Part shown: positions 55,496 to 64,000 of the stretch, in pieces
How positions within the stretch are numbered: the first letter of the stretch is position 1
Layout: each line of letters opens with the position of its first letter
Source: Sphingomonas sp.
GTDB taxonomy: Bacteria > Pseudomonadota > Alphaproteobacteria > Sphingomonadales > Sphingomonadaceae
Length of the DNA: 64,000 nt
Direction: 5' to 3'
Assembly (NCBI RefSeq): GCF_017304615.1
Contig: NZ_JAFKLZ010000001.1
Span: 124,001-188,000 of the forward strand
Program-made: the position numbers and the translations under genes
The notes under the pieces: generated by a model
What the model was told of the DNA's origin: nothing
What the model saw: only the letters and a program-made list of their open reading frames with translations
The model's database searches: none

Positions 55496-56340
55496 GCCGT
55501 TCCCGTCGATTTGGGTGTGGAAGGATCGCCGCCCCATTCGGACCAGCTCCCGTCATAGAGCGCCGCGTCGTTGCCGAGGAGATGCGAGCCGAATGCGAGG
55601 ACGGCGGCGGTGATGCCAGAGCCACAGGTCGTGACCAGCGGCTTGGCAAGGTCGATACCGGCGGCGTCGAACTCGGCACGGAGCGCATCGTAGCGCTTCC
55701 ACGTGCCATCGGCATTGAGCAAACGCCCATAGGGCAGGTTGCGCGACCCCGGAATGTGCCCCGACGCGGTGGCGGGACGAGGGTCGGCCTCTTCTCCCGT
55801 GAAACGCGCCGCGCCGCGCGCGTCGAGCATCTGCTCTGTCCGGCTCGCGACGTTGACCTTCATCTGATCGAGCGTGCGGACGCCCTTCGGATCGAACCGG
55901 GCGGTGAAAGAGCGCGGGGTGGGGTGTTCCACTCCACTCGCGACCGGGCGTCCCTCTGCGCGCCACTTCGCGAGGCCGCCGTCGAGGATCGCGACGTTGC
56001 GCGCGCCAATCGTGCGGAGCATCCACCACGCACGTGTCGATGTGTGATAGTGCGACACATCGTAGAGCACTATCCGATCGCCGTTGCCGATGCCGAGGGA
56101 CCCAAGGCGCTCGGCGAACTGTCCGGGCGGAGGAAGCATCGACGGCAAGTCGCTGGTCGCGTCGGCCAGCGTTTCGAGGTCGAGGAACACCGCGCCCGGT
56201 ATATGCGCCGCCTGGTACTCAGCGCGAGCGTTGCGCCCCGGACCGCCAGGTACCGACCCGAAATAGGTCGCATCCACCACGCGCAGATCGGACGCGCCCA
56301 GTTCCCCCGCCAGCCATTCGGTCGTCACCAGCGCATCCAT
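55492..56340 (-). CDS. sseA: 3-mercaptopyruvate/thiosulfate sulfurtransferase
   Basis: A 282-residue two-domain rhodanese. The catalytic loop CGSGITA fits mercaptopyruvate sulfurtransferases (CG[ST]GVTA) better than classic rhodaneses. DATYF, HIPGAVFLDLE in domain one and HIPGSRNLPYG in domain two are typical. ATG 56340 has AAGGGG upstream. It is coupled to the downstream cystathionine lyase gene. Confidence 0.92.
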   Translation of the reverse strand: MDALVTTEWLAGELGASDLRVVDATYFGSVPGGPGRNARAEYQAAHIPGAVFLDLETLADATSDLPSMLPPPGQFAERLGSLGIGNGDRIVLYDVSHYHTSTRAWWMLRTIGARNVAILDGGLAKWRAEGRPVASGVEHPTPRSFTARFDPKGVRTLDQMKVNVASRTEQMLDARGAARFTGEEADPRPATASGHIPGSRNLPYGRLLNADGTWKRYDALRAEFDAAGIDLAKPLVTTCGSGITAAVLAFGSHLLGNDAALYDGSWSEWGGDPSTPKSTGTA

Positions 56341-56423
56341 CGCCACCCCTTAGCCTTATCGCACGGCGCCGGGAAACCCTCTGCCCACGTTGCTTTGGCC
56401 GACCATGCGCCTAAATATCGGCC

Positions 56424-56870
56424 ATGACCCCCAAACATCTCGGCCAATCCAGTAGCTTGCCCGCGTCGCCTGACGAAGCGGTGCTCGACTATGTGCCCAA
56501 TCCGCGCCCCGGTCGGCCCTATCTGGTGCGCTTCACCGCGCCCGAATTCACCTCGCTGTGCCCGGTCACCGGCCAGCCCGATTTCGCGCATCTGGTGATC
56601 GATTACGTGCCGGGCGACAGCATCGTCGAATCCAAGTCGCTGAAGTTGTTCCTGGGCAGCTTTCGCAATCATGCTGGATTTCACGAGGATTGTACGGTCG
56701 GGATCGGCGAGCGGCTGACTGCGGAGATGAAGCCGCAATGGCTGCGTATCGGCGGCTATTGGTATCCGCGCGGCGGCATTCCGATCGATGTGTTCTGGCA
56801 GTCCGGGCCAGTGCCCGATGGGCTGTGGCTGCCCGATCAGGGCGTGCCGACCTATCGTGGCCGCGGGTAA
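56424..56870 (+). CDS. queF: NADPH-dependent preQ1 synthase QueF
   Basis: A 148-residue unimodular QueF, which reduces the nitrile of preQ0 to preQ1. [11 protein letters not shown] has the active-site Cys46 and Asp53, and [16 protein letters not shown] is the QueF motif. It acts upstream of QueG, encoded at 4.6 kb. It is divergent from the sulfurtransferase gene (83 bases). Confidence 0.95.
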   Translation: MTPKHLGQSSSLPASPDEAVLDYVPNPRPGRPYLVRFTAPEFTSLCPVTGQPDFAHLVIDYVPGDSIVESKSLKLFLGSFRNHAGFHEDCTVGIGERLTAEMKPQWLRIGGYWYPRGGIPIDVFWQSGPVPDGLWLPDQGVPTYRGRG

Positions 56871-56907
56871 CTTTCCTCGGACATTTAACGCAGGTCAGCA
56901 TGAATCC

Positions 56908-56926
56908 TTTGTTGCAATGCAACAAA
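56908..56926. promoter_or_regulatory. Operator-like palindrome upstream of the GT gene
   Basis: TTTGTTGC, AAT, GCAACAAA. Eight-base arms are exact inverted copies. It lies about 82 bases upstream of the glycosyltransferase start, and the size and symmetry are those of a LacI-type or similar operator. No regulator gene is adjacent. Confidence 0.4.
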
Positions 56927-57008
56927 AGCGCAACCATATTTCTTTCAGTCCGTTCAGGGAGGTGAGTCGCGGGAAAAATCCCGGCTTTGTCCAGCAAGAA
57001 AGACCGAA

Positions 57009-59276
57009 ATGGCCACGTCGTTCGTCCAGCCACGCACTCGTCATATCGCCCTGATCGGCAACTTTCTGCCGCGCCAATGCGGCATTGCGACATATACGAC
57101 CGACACATTCAAGGCGCTGACCGATCGCTTTGCCGACCTTAAGGTCGATGTTTATGCGATGAACGACCGGCCGCAGGGTTACGATTATCCCGCCGCCGTC
57201 ACCGGTACGATCGATCAGGAAGACCGCATGGCGTATCTCGCCGCGGCGCGCGATATTGGGGCGAGCGGTGCACAGGCGGTCTGGGTCCAGCACGAATACG
57301 GCATCTATGGCGGCCCGGCGGGCGAACATATCCTGGCGCTGCTCGATCGGTTGACGGTGCCGGTCATCGTCACGCTTCATACCGTGCTCGACCAGCCCAA
57401 CGACGATCAGCGCCGCGTGATGGACGGCCTGCTTCAGCGCGCCGCCAAGGTCATCGTGATGGCGGAGATCGGCCGGGAGATTCTGGTGCGCGTCTATGGC
57501 GCCAATCCCAAGGCGATCATGATGATCCCCCACGGCGTGCCCGACCGTGAACTGATCGAGCCGGACACGATGAAGCAGCGTTTTGGCTGGGAAGGGCACA
57601 AGGTACTGCTGACGTTCGGGCTGCTCGCGCCGAACAAGGGAATCGAAAGCGTCATTGCGGCAATGCCGACGGTGGTCGCGGCCAATCCGGACGCGCTGTA
57701 CGTCGTGCTCGGCGCAACGCACCCCAATCTGGTCGCGCATGAGGGAGAAGCCTATCGCGACCGGCTGAAGGCGCTGACCGTCGATCTGGGCGTAGCTGGC
57801 AACGTGCGCTTCATCGATGGGTTTGTGGAGCACGAGCAATTGCTCGATTATCTGCAGGCCGCCGATCTCTACGTCACGCCCTATACCAATCCTCAACAGA
57901 TCACCTCCGGCACGCTGAGCTACGCGGTTGGCGTCGGGAAAGCGGTGGTATCCACGCCCTACATTCACGCGACCGAGATCCTGGCGGACGGGCATGGCGT
58001 GCTGGTCGATTTCGGCGATGTCGACGGCTTCGCGCGCGTGATCGCCCGCTTGCTGCATGACGATGCCGAACGCGCTGAATTGTCGGGGCGCGCCTATGAT
58101 CGTGGCCGGACCATGATCTGGCCGCGGCTCGCGGAAACGTCGATGGCCGCGATCGACTCGATCGTCGCCGCGCGTCCGCGCCGTATCAAGAGCGCGATGC
58201 CGCTGCCGGTGCTCGAACCCAGCATCGCCGCAGTCGAGCGGATGAGCGACGCGACCGGTATGTTCCAGCATGCGATCCTGTCGGTGCCCGATCGCCGCCA
58301 TGGCTATTGCATCGACGACAATGTCCGTGCGCTGATGCTGATGAGTGCGATCCCCGACCTCGACGCCGAAGTGCGCGACAAGTGGATGACCATCTACGCC
58401 GCGTTCGTCCAGTATGCGTGGAATCCGGATGCGCGGCGTTATCGCAACTTCATGCGGTTCGACCGCAGCTGGTGCGAGGATGCTGGATCGGAGGATTCGA
58501 ACGGCCGCACGATCTGGGCGCTGGGCGTCACCGCGAAGCGTGCAGGTCTGGCCAAGCATCGCGACTGGGCGCTGCGTCTGTTCGACGAGACTGCCAGTCT
58601 GGCATTCGACCTGGTCAGCCCGCGGGCGCAGGCGTTCGCGATGCTCGGCGCAGCCGCTATCCTAGGCGCGCATCCCGGGCATCAACTTGCATGCAATATC
58701 CTCGAACGTTTCTCGGCGGACCTGCTCGCATTGCTCGAGGAAGCACGGCGGCCCGAATGGGAATGGTTCGAGATTGTGCTGGCCTATGATAACGCCCGGC
58801 TCCCTGAGGCGTTGATCCGCGCCGGAATGGCGCTAGGCCGCGACGATCTGCTCAAGGCCGGCCTTGCGACGCTCGACTGGATCGTCGAGCAACAGACCAG
58901 CCCGGAAGGCCGCTTTCGCGCGGTCGGCACCGAGAGTTTCGGGCGCCCCTATGAAGCGCCGCTCGCGTTCGACCAGCAACCGTTGGAAGCGCAAGCGACG
59001 ATCGACGCATGTGCGGCGGCGTTCAAGGCGACCGGCGACGACAAGTGGCGCGACGAAGCGGCTCGCGCCTATCGCTGGTATCTAGGCCAGAACGACCTCG
59101 ATCTGCCGCTTGCAACGGCACAGGACGGGGGCTGTTTCGACGGGCTGATGCCCAGCGGTCTGAACCGAAATCAGGGCGCCGAGTCGATTTTGGCGCTGCA
59201 ATTGGCGAGTTGCGCGATTTCCGCTCTTGGAAAAGCGGCGAAAACCGTGGCAGGGACGAGTCGCGCCGTCGCGTAG
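57009..59276 (+). CDS. GT4 glycosyltransferase fused to an all-helical C-terminal domain
   Basis: A 755-residue protein. Residues 1 to about 395 form a GT-B glycosyltransferase (GIATYT, LRPLLTF-like LLTFGLLAPNKGIESV, and E-x7-E-like TEILADGHGVLVDF). Residues about 400 to 745 form a helical region with GYCIDDNVRALML, WEWFE and FDQQPLEAQATIDAC that looks like an alpha/alpha-barrel sugar-processing domain. A GH130 gene follows after 48 bases. Together they may make or trim a mannose-containing glycan; the activity cannot be told from sequence. Confidence 0.85.
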   Translation: MATSFVQPRTRHIALIGNFLPRQCGIATYTTDTFKALTDRFADLKVDVYAMNDRPQGYDYPAAVTGTIDQEDRMAYLAAARDIGASGAQAVWVQHEYGIYGGPAGEHILALLDRLTVPVIVTLHTVLDQPNDDQRRVMDGLLQRAAKVIVMAEIGREILVRVYGANPKAIMMIPHGVPDRELIEPDTMKQRFGWEGHKVLLTFGLLAPNKGIESVIAAMPTVVAANPDALYVVLGATHPNLVAHEGEAYRDRLKALTVDLGVAGNVRFIDGFVEHEQLLDYLQAADLYVTPYTNPQQITSGTLSYAVGVGKAVVSTPYIHATEILADGHGVLVDFGDVDGFARVIARLLHDDAERAELSGRAYDRGRTMIWPRLAETSMAAIDSIVAARPRRIKSAMPLPVLEPSIAAVERMSDATGMFQHAILSVPDRRHGYCIDDNVRALMLMSAIPDLDAEVRDKWMTIYAAFVQYAWNPDARRYRNFMRFDRSWCEDAGSEDSNGRTIWALGVTAKRAGLAKHRDWALRLFDETASLAFDLVSPRAQAFAMLGAAAILGAHPGHQLACNILERFSADLLALLEEARRPEWEWFEIVLAYDNARLPEALIRAGMALGRDDLLKAGLATLDWIVEQQTSPEGRFRAVGTESFGRPYEAPLAFDQQPLEAQATIDACAAAFKATGDDKWRDEAARAYRWYLGQNDLDLPLATAQDGGCFDGLMPSGLNRNQGAESILALQLASCAISALGKAAKTVAGTSRAVA

Positions 59277-59324
59277 CAACGACACGCGGCGCCGCTTGGG
59301 CGGGATTACAAGCGGGGTCTTTCG

Positions 59325-60611
59325 TTGCTCGATATTTTCACGCATCGCCTGAAGCTGCATGCCGATCCGTCGCGCGTCGTGGTGCGGCCGTTCCATATCG
59401 GCTGGGCGCCCGGCGGGGTGTCGTCGGGCCGGACGGAGCGGCTGGTCGGCGAAGTGCTGGCGCTGTCGACGCAGGAAACGCGCGCCGAACTGGAGACGGT
59501 GCTCAAGGATTTCGAGGCGCGACACTGGCAGACACGCCGCGTCTTTATGACCCGCTACGACGAGATCGAGGAGATGATGGGCCTCGACGGGACCGAGATC
59601 GGCGACGAGAAGCGGCAGTTGATCGGCGCCTATTTCTGCCACGAATACAGCTATGCCGCCGCCGCGCTGATGAACCCCAGCGCGGTGCCGCATTTCGACC
59701 AGTCGGGCATGCCCAAAGGGTCGATGCGTATCCTGATGTCGTTGCGCGCGGTGGGTGAGGGTCACATTTCGTCAGTCGCGTTCCGCGAGGGCATCATTAC
59801 CGCGAAGAACGAACTCAAGCTCGCGCCCGAACCGCCCTTCGCGACCGCCGCCGACATCTATGGCAGCGACGAGGAGCATATCCCGTCGGGACCGGTCACG
59901 GTGCATCGCCATCGCGATTCGACCTTGTCCGGCACGGTAATCTTCCCGATCACCGCCGCGCAGTCGAAGGGGCTGGAGGATCTGCGTCTCGTCCAGTTCA
60001 CGCACGACGACGGTGAGATCGAATGGCTCGGCACCTATACCGCGTATAACGGCTCGCAGATTCAGTCCGAACTGCTGCGGACCAAGGATTTCCGCTCGTT
60101 CGATCTCGTGCCGATGACGGGTCCGGCGGCGCGCAACAAGGGCATCGCCCTGTTCCCGCGCAAGATCGGCGGGCGCTATCTGGCGATCGGGCGGCAGGAC
60201 GGCGAGAATCTGTTCCTGCTCGATTCCGACCGGCTGACGCACTGGGAGGAGGGGGTTCGTATCCTCGAGCCACATTATCCGTGGGAGCTGGTCCAGATCG
60301 GCAATTGCGGACCGCCGATCGAACTCGACGAAGGCTGGCTGTTGTTGACCCATGGGGTCGGCGCCATGCGCAAATATTCGATCGGCGCGGTTTTGCTCGA
60401 CAAGGGCGACCCGTCGAAGATCATCGGCCGCACGCCTCAGCCGATCCTCGCCGCCGCCGATGAGGATCGCGAGGGCTATGTCCCCAACGTCGTCTATTCG
60501 TGCGGCGCGATCCGCCACGGCGACTGCCTGTTCCTGCCCTATGGCGTGGCGGACAGTTCGGTTGCGTTCGCGTTCGTCCCGATCGCCGGGCTGGTTGCCT
60601 CGATGGCCTAG
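59325..60611 (+). CDS. GH130 glycoside phosphorylase/hydrolase
   Basis: A 428-residue five-bladed propeller enzyme of family GH130. It shows NKGIALFPRKIGGRYLAIGR, NCGPPIELDEGWLLLTHGVG and VYSCGA..LFLPYGVADS. Characterised members phosphorolyse beta-mannosides (mannobiose, mannosylglucose, beta-1,2-mannan), and some are hydrolases. The start is a TTG; an N-terminal domain of about 120 residues precedes the propeller. Paired with the preceding GT gene. Confidence 0.88.
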   Translation: MLDIFTHRLKLHADPSRVVVRPFHIGWAPGGVSSGRTERLVGEVLALSTQETRAELETVLKDFEARHWQTRRVFMTRYDEIEEMMGLDGTEIGDEKRQLIGAYFCHEYSYAAAALMNPSAVPHFDQSGMPKGSMRILMSLRAVGEGHISSVAFREGIITAKNELKLAPEPPFATAADIYGSDEEHIPSGPVTVHRHRDSTLSGTVIFPITAAQSKGLEDLRLVQFTHDDGEIEWLGTYTAYNGSQIQSELLRTKDFRSFDLVPMTGPAARNKGIALFPRKIGGRYLAIGRQDGENLFLLDSDRLTHWEEGVRILEPHYPWELVQIGNCGPPIELDEGWLLLTHGVGAMRKYSIGAVLLDKGDPSKIIGRTPQPILAAADEDREGYVPNVVYSCGAIRHGDCLFLPYGVADSSVAFAFVPIAGLVASMA

Positions 60612-62560
60612 CGCCCGGCGCGTTGCGCGTAGCGGTACAGTGCGGTGGTCAGCGCGATAAACAGCAAGGTCCCGCCGATCAGGGCGGTCGAAACGAAGCC
60701 GTCGCCGACGACCGCCAGCGGGGTGTCGGTCCCCGACGCCGCGACGATCCCGGCGAACGCGACGCCCCACAGGCTTTCACCGACGATCATGCCCGTCGCG
60801 GTCAGCACGCCGAGCCTCTTCGCGAATTCCGGGTCGCGCGTACCGTCCGCCCATCGCTCGTAGAACCAGCCGACGATCGACCCGATCGTCACCGGCAGGA
60901 TCACCGCCATCGGCAGGTAGATACCGATCCCGATCGCTAGCGGCGGCAAACGAAGTCGCTTGAGCACACCCAGCGTCTCGTCCATCGCGATGAAGATCAC
61001 GCCCGCGACCGCGCCCCATCCGAGCATCCGCCAGTTGAGGTCGCCGCCCAGCACTCCCTTGGCGAGGCTGGAGATGAGGTTGGCCTGAGGCGCACCGAGC
61101 GCGTTCGGCCCGGCATTGGGCGCGCCGGCGAACCCGAACGCGACGTTCAGCAATTCGAGCACCGGCGGCACGACGATCGATCCGAACACGACGCCGATGA
61201 TCAAGGCGACCTGCTGCTTCCACGGCGTTGCACCGACCAATTGACCGGTCTTCAGGTCCTGCAAATTGTCGTTCGCGATCGTCGCGACACCGAAGATCAC
61301 GCCCGTAACGATCAGCGCGTAGGCGACCAGTGCTTGGGTCGTGTCGTGCGGCGTGCCGCGTCCGAACAGCCCGACTAGCATCAGCGACGAAGCGAGCACC
61401 GACAGGATCCCGATCCCCGACACCGGCGAATTCGACGCGCCGATCAATCCAGCCATATAGCCCGTTACCGCCGCGATCATCAGCCCGATTACGACGATGA
61501 AGACCAAAGCGCCCCCGATCAGCAACAGCGCCGATCCGGCGATCGGGCCGCCGGCGATAGTGCTCCACAGCAGCCATGCAATCGGGGCGAGGATTGCGAG
61601 CGAACCACCGGCCACCCAGCCGATCGGCAAGTCGCGCTCGGTCAGTTCCAGCGCCTCGCCCGCATGGCGCGCGCGGCTCGCGGCCATTGCCGACCGGATG
61701 CCGCCGATCACCGGCCCCGCGATCTTGAGCAGGGTCCAAACCGCTGCAACGCCGATCACGCCCGCGCCGAAGAAGCGGACATCGGCGCGGAACACGGTGT
61801 TGGCGATTTCCTCCGCCGTCCCGCTGCCTCCCGCCTGCGCGGTCAGGATCGGCAGCACGATCCACCATCCGGTGACCAGCCCGACAAGCTGCGCCAGCCC
61901 GACCGACAGCCCGACCAGATGGCCGACGCCGAACAACGCGAATGACAGCCCACCGGAAATTCCCGTCGCGCCGCGCCCTACCCGGAACCAGGTCGATGCC
62001 TCGGCGGCGGCGAGCTTCATTTGCGTCAGGATCGCGAACCCGGCCGACACGATGCTGTTCCATAGGAGGATACGCAGGCCCGCCGCATTCTGCTCGGCCG
62101 CGCCGCCTTCGCCCGATCCGACTTCCAGCACTTCGGCCGCCGCGCGTCCTTCCGGGTAGGGCAGGTCGGTATCGACCACGAGCGCGCGGCGCAGCGGGAC
62201 CGAGAACATCACGCCCAATATGCCGCCCGTCGCGGTGATTGCCGCCGTCGTCCAGAATGGAAATCCGTGCCACCAGCCGACGATGATCAAACCGGGCAGC
62301 ACGAAGATGATCGCCGCCAGCGTCCCGGCCGCGCTCGCGATCGTCTGGACGATATTGTTCTCCAGGATCGACGAGTTCTTGAACAATCGCAGGATCGCCA
62401 TCGAGATCACCGCTGCGGGGATCGACGTCGCGAAGGTCAGCCCGACCTTCAGGCCGAGATAGACGTTCGCTGCGGTGAACAGCAGGGTGATGAGGCCGCC
62501 CAGGATGATGCCGCGGACGGTGAGTTCGGCGATCGGGCGGGGGGATGCGGAAGTGCTCAT
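60608..62560 (-). CDS. OPT-family oligopeptide/metal-chelate transporter
   Basis: A 650-residue membrane transporter with about 14-16 helices. TVRGIILGGLITLLFTAANVYLGLKVGLTFATSIPAA is the OPT opening, LPYPEGRAAAEVL the family motif and GLIGASNSPVSGIGI the second signature. It probably imports small peptides or metal chelates. The stop overlaps the convergent GH130 gene by four bases. The ATG at 62560 is used; the longer frame runs into the GNAT gene. Confidence 0.92.
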   Translation of the reverse strand: MSTSASPRPIAELTVRGIILGGLITLLFTAANVYLGLKVGLTFATSIPAAVISMAILRLFKNSSILENNIVQTIASAAGTLAAIIFVLPGLIIVGWWHGFPFWTTAAITATGGILGVMFSVPLRRALVVDTDLPYPEGRAAAEVLEVGSGEGGAAEQNAAGLRILLWNSIVSAGFAILTQMKLAAAEASTWFRVGRGATGISGGLSFALFGVGHLVGLSVGLAQLVGLVTGWWIVLPILTAQAGGSGTAEEIANTVFRADVRFFGAGVIGVAAVWTLLKIAGPVIGGIRSAMAASRARHAGEALELTERDLPIGWVAGGSLAILAPIAWLLWSTIAGGPIAGSALLLIGGALVFIVVIGLMIAAVTGYMAGLIGASNSPVSGIGILSVLASSLMLVGLFGRGTPHDTTQALVAYALIVTGVIFGVATIANDNLQDLKTGQLVGATPWKQQVALIIGVVFGSIVVPPVLELLNVAFGFAGAPNAGPNALGAPQANLISSLAKGVLGGDLNWRMLGWGAVAGVIFIAMDETLGVLKRLRLPPLAIGIGIYLPMAVILPVTIGSIVGWFYERWADGTRDPEFAKRLGVLTATGMIVGESLWGVAFAGIVAASGTDTPLAVVGDGFVSTALIGGTLLFIALTTALYRYAQRAGR

Positions 62561-62580
62561 TCGTCCACCGTGGCACAGTT

Positions 62581-63234
62581 TTACGGAGCGAGCGAGGCCG
62601 TGGTGTAATCGCTGTGCAGCGACCAGCCGAGGCGTTCGTACAGCGCGCGGCCCGGTGGTGTGGCGCAGAGCATCGCGTCGTGGATGCCGAGCATGTCGGC
62701 CTCCGCGGCGAGCGTGCGCATGATCGCGCTGCCGAGGCCGCGGCGCTGATGTTTGTCGGCGGTGCGGATGCGGTCGAACACGACGAGATCGCCCATCGCG
62801 ATGATGCGGCCGCGCGCGGCTTCTTCGCCGCTGGGGTCTGTGATGGTGGCGAATGTAACGGCGCCGTCGCGGGCTAGGTAGGCGGTGAATTCGTCCGGCA
62901 GCACTGGCGGACTCGCCAGCATCGCCGCGACCGGAGCGGTCATCATGTAGCCGGGCGTCGCGATCTCCCAGCCGGGCGGGAGCAGGGGGCGGACGGAGTC
63001 TGCGGGCGCGCAAACTTTGAGGTAGAGGAGGGGCTGGTCGATCCGCGCGGCAAGATCGCGGATCGGCTCCGCGTCGAGGCTCGCGAATATGTAGCGCCCG
63101 ACCTGTTCGGGCTGGCCGACATGGATGTAGAGGCCACGGTCCTGCGCGACTGGCGCCGCCGCGTCACGCGAGATCGCCCAAGCTTCGGCCCAGCGGGTGA
63201 TCAGCGCGGGATCCGCCTCCAGCCATTCCGTCAT
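62581..63234 (-). CDS. GNAT-family acetyltransferase with N-terminal extension
   Basis: A 217-residue protein. The C-terminal half is a GNAT domain with VVFDRIRTADKHQRRGLGSAIMRTLA and LYERLGWSLHSDY. The N-terminal 90 residues contain WAISRDAAAP and a second GNAT-like fold may be present. The start codon ATG (63234) lies inside REPIN-like copy C, and no ribosome site is visible before it, so an internal start is possible. Confidence 0.78.
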   Translation of the reverse strand: MTEWLEADPALITRWAEAWAISRDAAAPVAQDRGLYIHVGQPEQVGRYIFASLDAEPIRDLAARIDQPLLYLKVCAPADSVRPLLPPGWEIATPGYMMTAPVAAMLASPPVLPDEFTAYLARDGAVTFATITDPSGEEAARGRIIAMGDLVVFDRIRTADKHQRRGLGSAIMRTLAAEADMLGIHDAMLCATPPGRALYERLGWSLHSDYTTASLAP

Positions 63235-63316
63235 GCCGGTCTTGTTCCGGCATCCAAAGTGCCGCGAGGTATGCGGCTTGGGGAGGGTTGGACCCCGCAA
63301 CAAGTGCGGGGTGACG
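63229..63316. repeat. REPIN-like palindromic repeat, copy C
   Basis: CGTCATGCCGG ... TCCGGCATCC, about 40 bases, then GGACCCCGCAACAAGTGCGGGG ends in TGACG as the inverted copy of the left terminus. It is the most complete copy in the same orientation as copy A. It overlaps the start of the GNAT gene. Confidence 0.85.
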
Positions 63317-63340
63317 ACGGAGTGGAGGACGTAGCCGAGC

Positions 63341-64000
63341 TCAATCGAACCCGTTTTCCAGAAATCGCTCGGCATACGCGCAGTGCATCGCGATGCCCTT
63401 GGCCATCACCGATTCCTCGATGGTCATCTTCGTGTTGTGGAGCGGCGGATTGGTCGACGGGTCGCTGCCCTCCGGCGCGACGCCGATGAACGCCATCGCG
63501 CCGGGAACTTCACGCAGCACGTAACTGAAATCCTCGCCGCCCATGATCGGCGCGGGCATCGGGAGCCACTGGCCTTCTTCCAGGCTGTCGGAGACCTTCT
63601 CGACCAAGTCGACCGCGCGCGGATCGCACATCGTCACGGGGTAGCCGTCGTCGATCCGCACCTCCGCCGTCAGCCCGTGCGCCGCGGCGACATTCTCGAC
63701 GATGCGAGTCAGACCGCTGCGCGCCTTTTCGCGAGTTGCGGAGCTGAGCGTGCGGAGAGTGCCGAGCATTTTCACCTCGCCCGGCACGATGTTGTAGGCG
63801 GAACCGGCCTCGATCTTGGTGATCGACAGGACGGCAGGGTCGGTCGCCGGGATCTGGCGCGCGACGAATACCGACAGCGCAGTGACGATCTCGGCCGCGA
63901 CCGGGATCGGATCGAGGCAATCGTGCGGCATCGCGGCATGTCCGCCCGCGCCCTTGACGGTGATGTTGAGCGCATCGGTCGAGGCGAGCAACGGGCCTTT
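63341..64000 (-). CDS. M20-family amidohydrolase, C-terminal part (5' end outside window)
   Basis: The frame is open to base 64000, so 219 C-terminal residues are visible. GAGGHAAMPHDCLDPI, IEAGSAYNIVPGEV, the metal-site Glu/Asp region PIMGGEDFSYVL and the late LHNTKMTIEESVM match the M20D group (HipO/IAA-amino-acid hydrolase, amidohydrolase). The dimerisation domain with the catalytic GHAAMPH is present. The catalytic zinc domain's first half is missing from the window. Confidence 0.9.
   Translation of the reverse strand, partial: KGPLLASTDALNITVKGAGGHAAMPHDCLDPIPVAAEIVTALSVFVARQIPATDPAVLSITKIEAGSAYNIVPGEVKMLGTLRTLSSATREKARSGLTRIVENVAAAHGLTAEVRIDDGYPVTMCDPRAVDLVEKVSDSLEEGQWLPMPAPIMGGEDFSYVLREVPGAMAFIGVAPEGSDPSTNPPLHNTKMTIEESVMAKGIAMHCAYAERFLENGFD

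Noticed and set aside
60608-63013. Long N-terminal extension of the OPT transporter
   Set aside because: Extra residues match the antisense of the GNAT gene; the ATG at 62560 begins where the family begins.

Overview
The window is high-GC, densely packed chromosomal DNA that most resembles a Sphingomonas-like alphaproteobacterium (Sphingomonadaceae). The signs are the alphaproteobacterial SspB adaptor with its C-terminal XB motif, an ATP12-type chaperone, HRxxN (HisKA_2) histidine kinases, a Zur/MerC pair, TorF-type porin, the PrsK/PrsR PEP-CTERM regulators and the GANTC sites. This assignment rests on gene content and protein style only; no rRNA or tRNA gene is visible.

Layout. 1-7.7 kb: tail of a CHAP-domain protein, a Tat-exported MsrB, a CYP153-like P450 behind a NatAB-type ABC exporter, queG, a CysZ-like membrane protein and an adenosine-kinase-like PfkB kinase. 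7.8-13.3 kb: an amino-acid permease, then a tightly overlapping histidine operon on the minus strand (hisB-hisH-hisA-hisF, a 66-codon membrane protein, hisE, a HIT protein). 13.3-18 kb: sspB, fumC, an ArsR regulator, gmk and a membrane protein. 17.4-21.1 kb: a minus-strand run of overlapping genes (crcB, RluC-type synthase, PaiB-like protein, HAD phosphatase, small membrane protein, ATP12 chaperone). 21.2-23.9 kb: lipoprotein, OsmC and two paralogous glycine-zipper proteins. 24.0-24.75 kb: a gene-free stretch full of UUCG/GNRA/CUUG-capped hairpins, best read as an unrecognised large structured RNA. 24.8-29 kb: a hypothetical secreted protein, a TRIC/UPF0126 channel, a GNAT and SppA. 29.05-30.8 kb: an IS1595-type insertion sequence with passenger genes antisense to the transposase. 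30.8-37 kb: MATE exporter, groESL under a CIRCE operator, a GNAT and an exported M3 peptidase. 37-47 kb: surface-polysaccharide and PEP-CTERM regulation genes (DUF6311-like protein, manC, EpsB-type phosphoglycosyltransferase, prsK, prsR, a TPR protein). 46.8-56.9 kb: DUF815 ATPase, sensor kinase, phosphoesterase, M19 dipeptidase, zur-merC, TorF porin, cystathionine lyase, sulfurtransferase and queF. 57-64 kb: a GT4/helical-domain fusion next to a GH130 phosphorylase, an OPT transporter, a GNAT and the end of an M20 amidohydrolase.

How the parts fit. Three functional blocks stand out: histidine biosynthesis; export/regulation of surface polysaccharide (ManC supplies GDP-mannose, EpsB starts the repeat unit, PrsK/PrsR would control sigma-54 promoters); and a mannoside-type GT/GH130 pair. 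Three REPIN-like palindromic repeats are scattered between genes, and two of them lie right at start codons. The most unusual item is the hairpin-array RNA candidate at about 24.04-24.75 kb.
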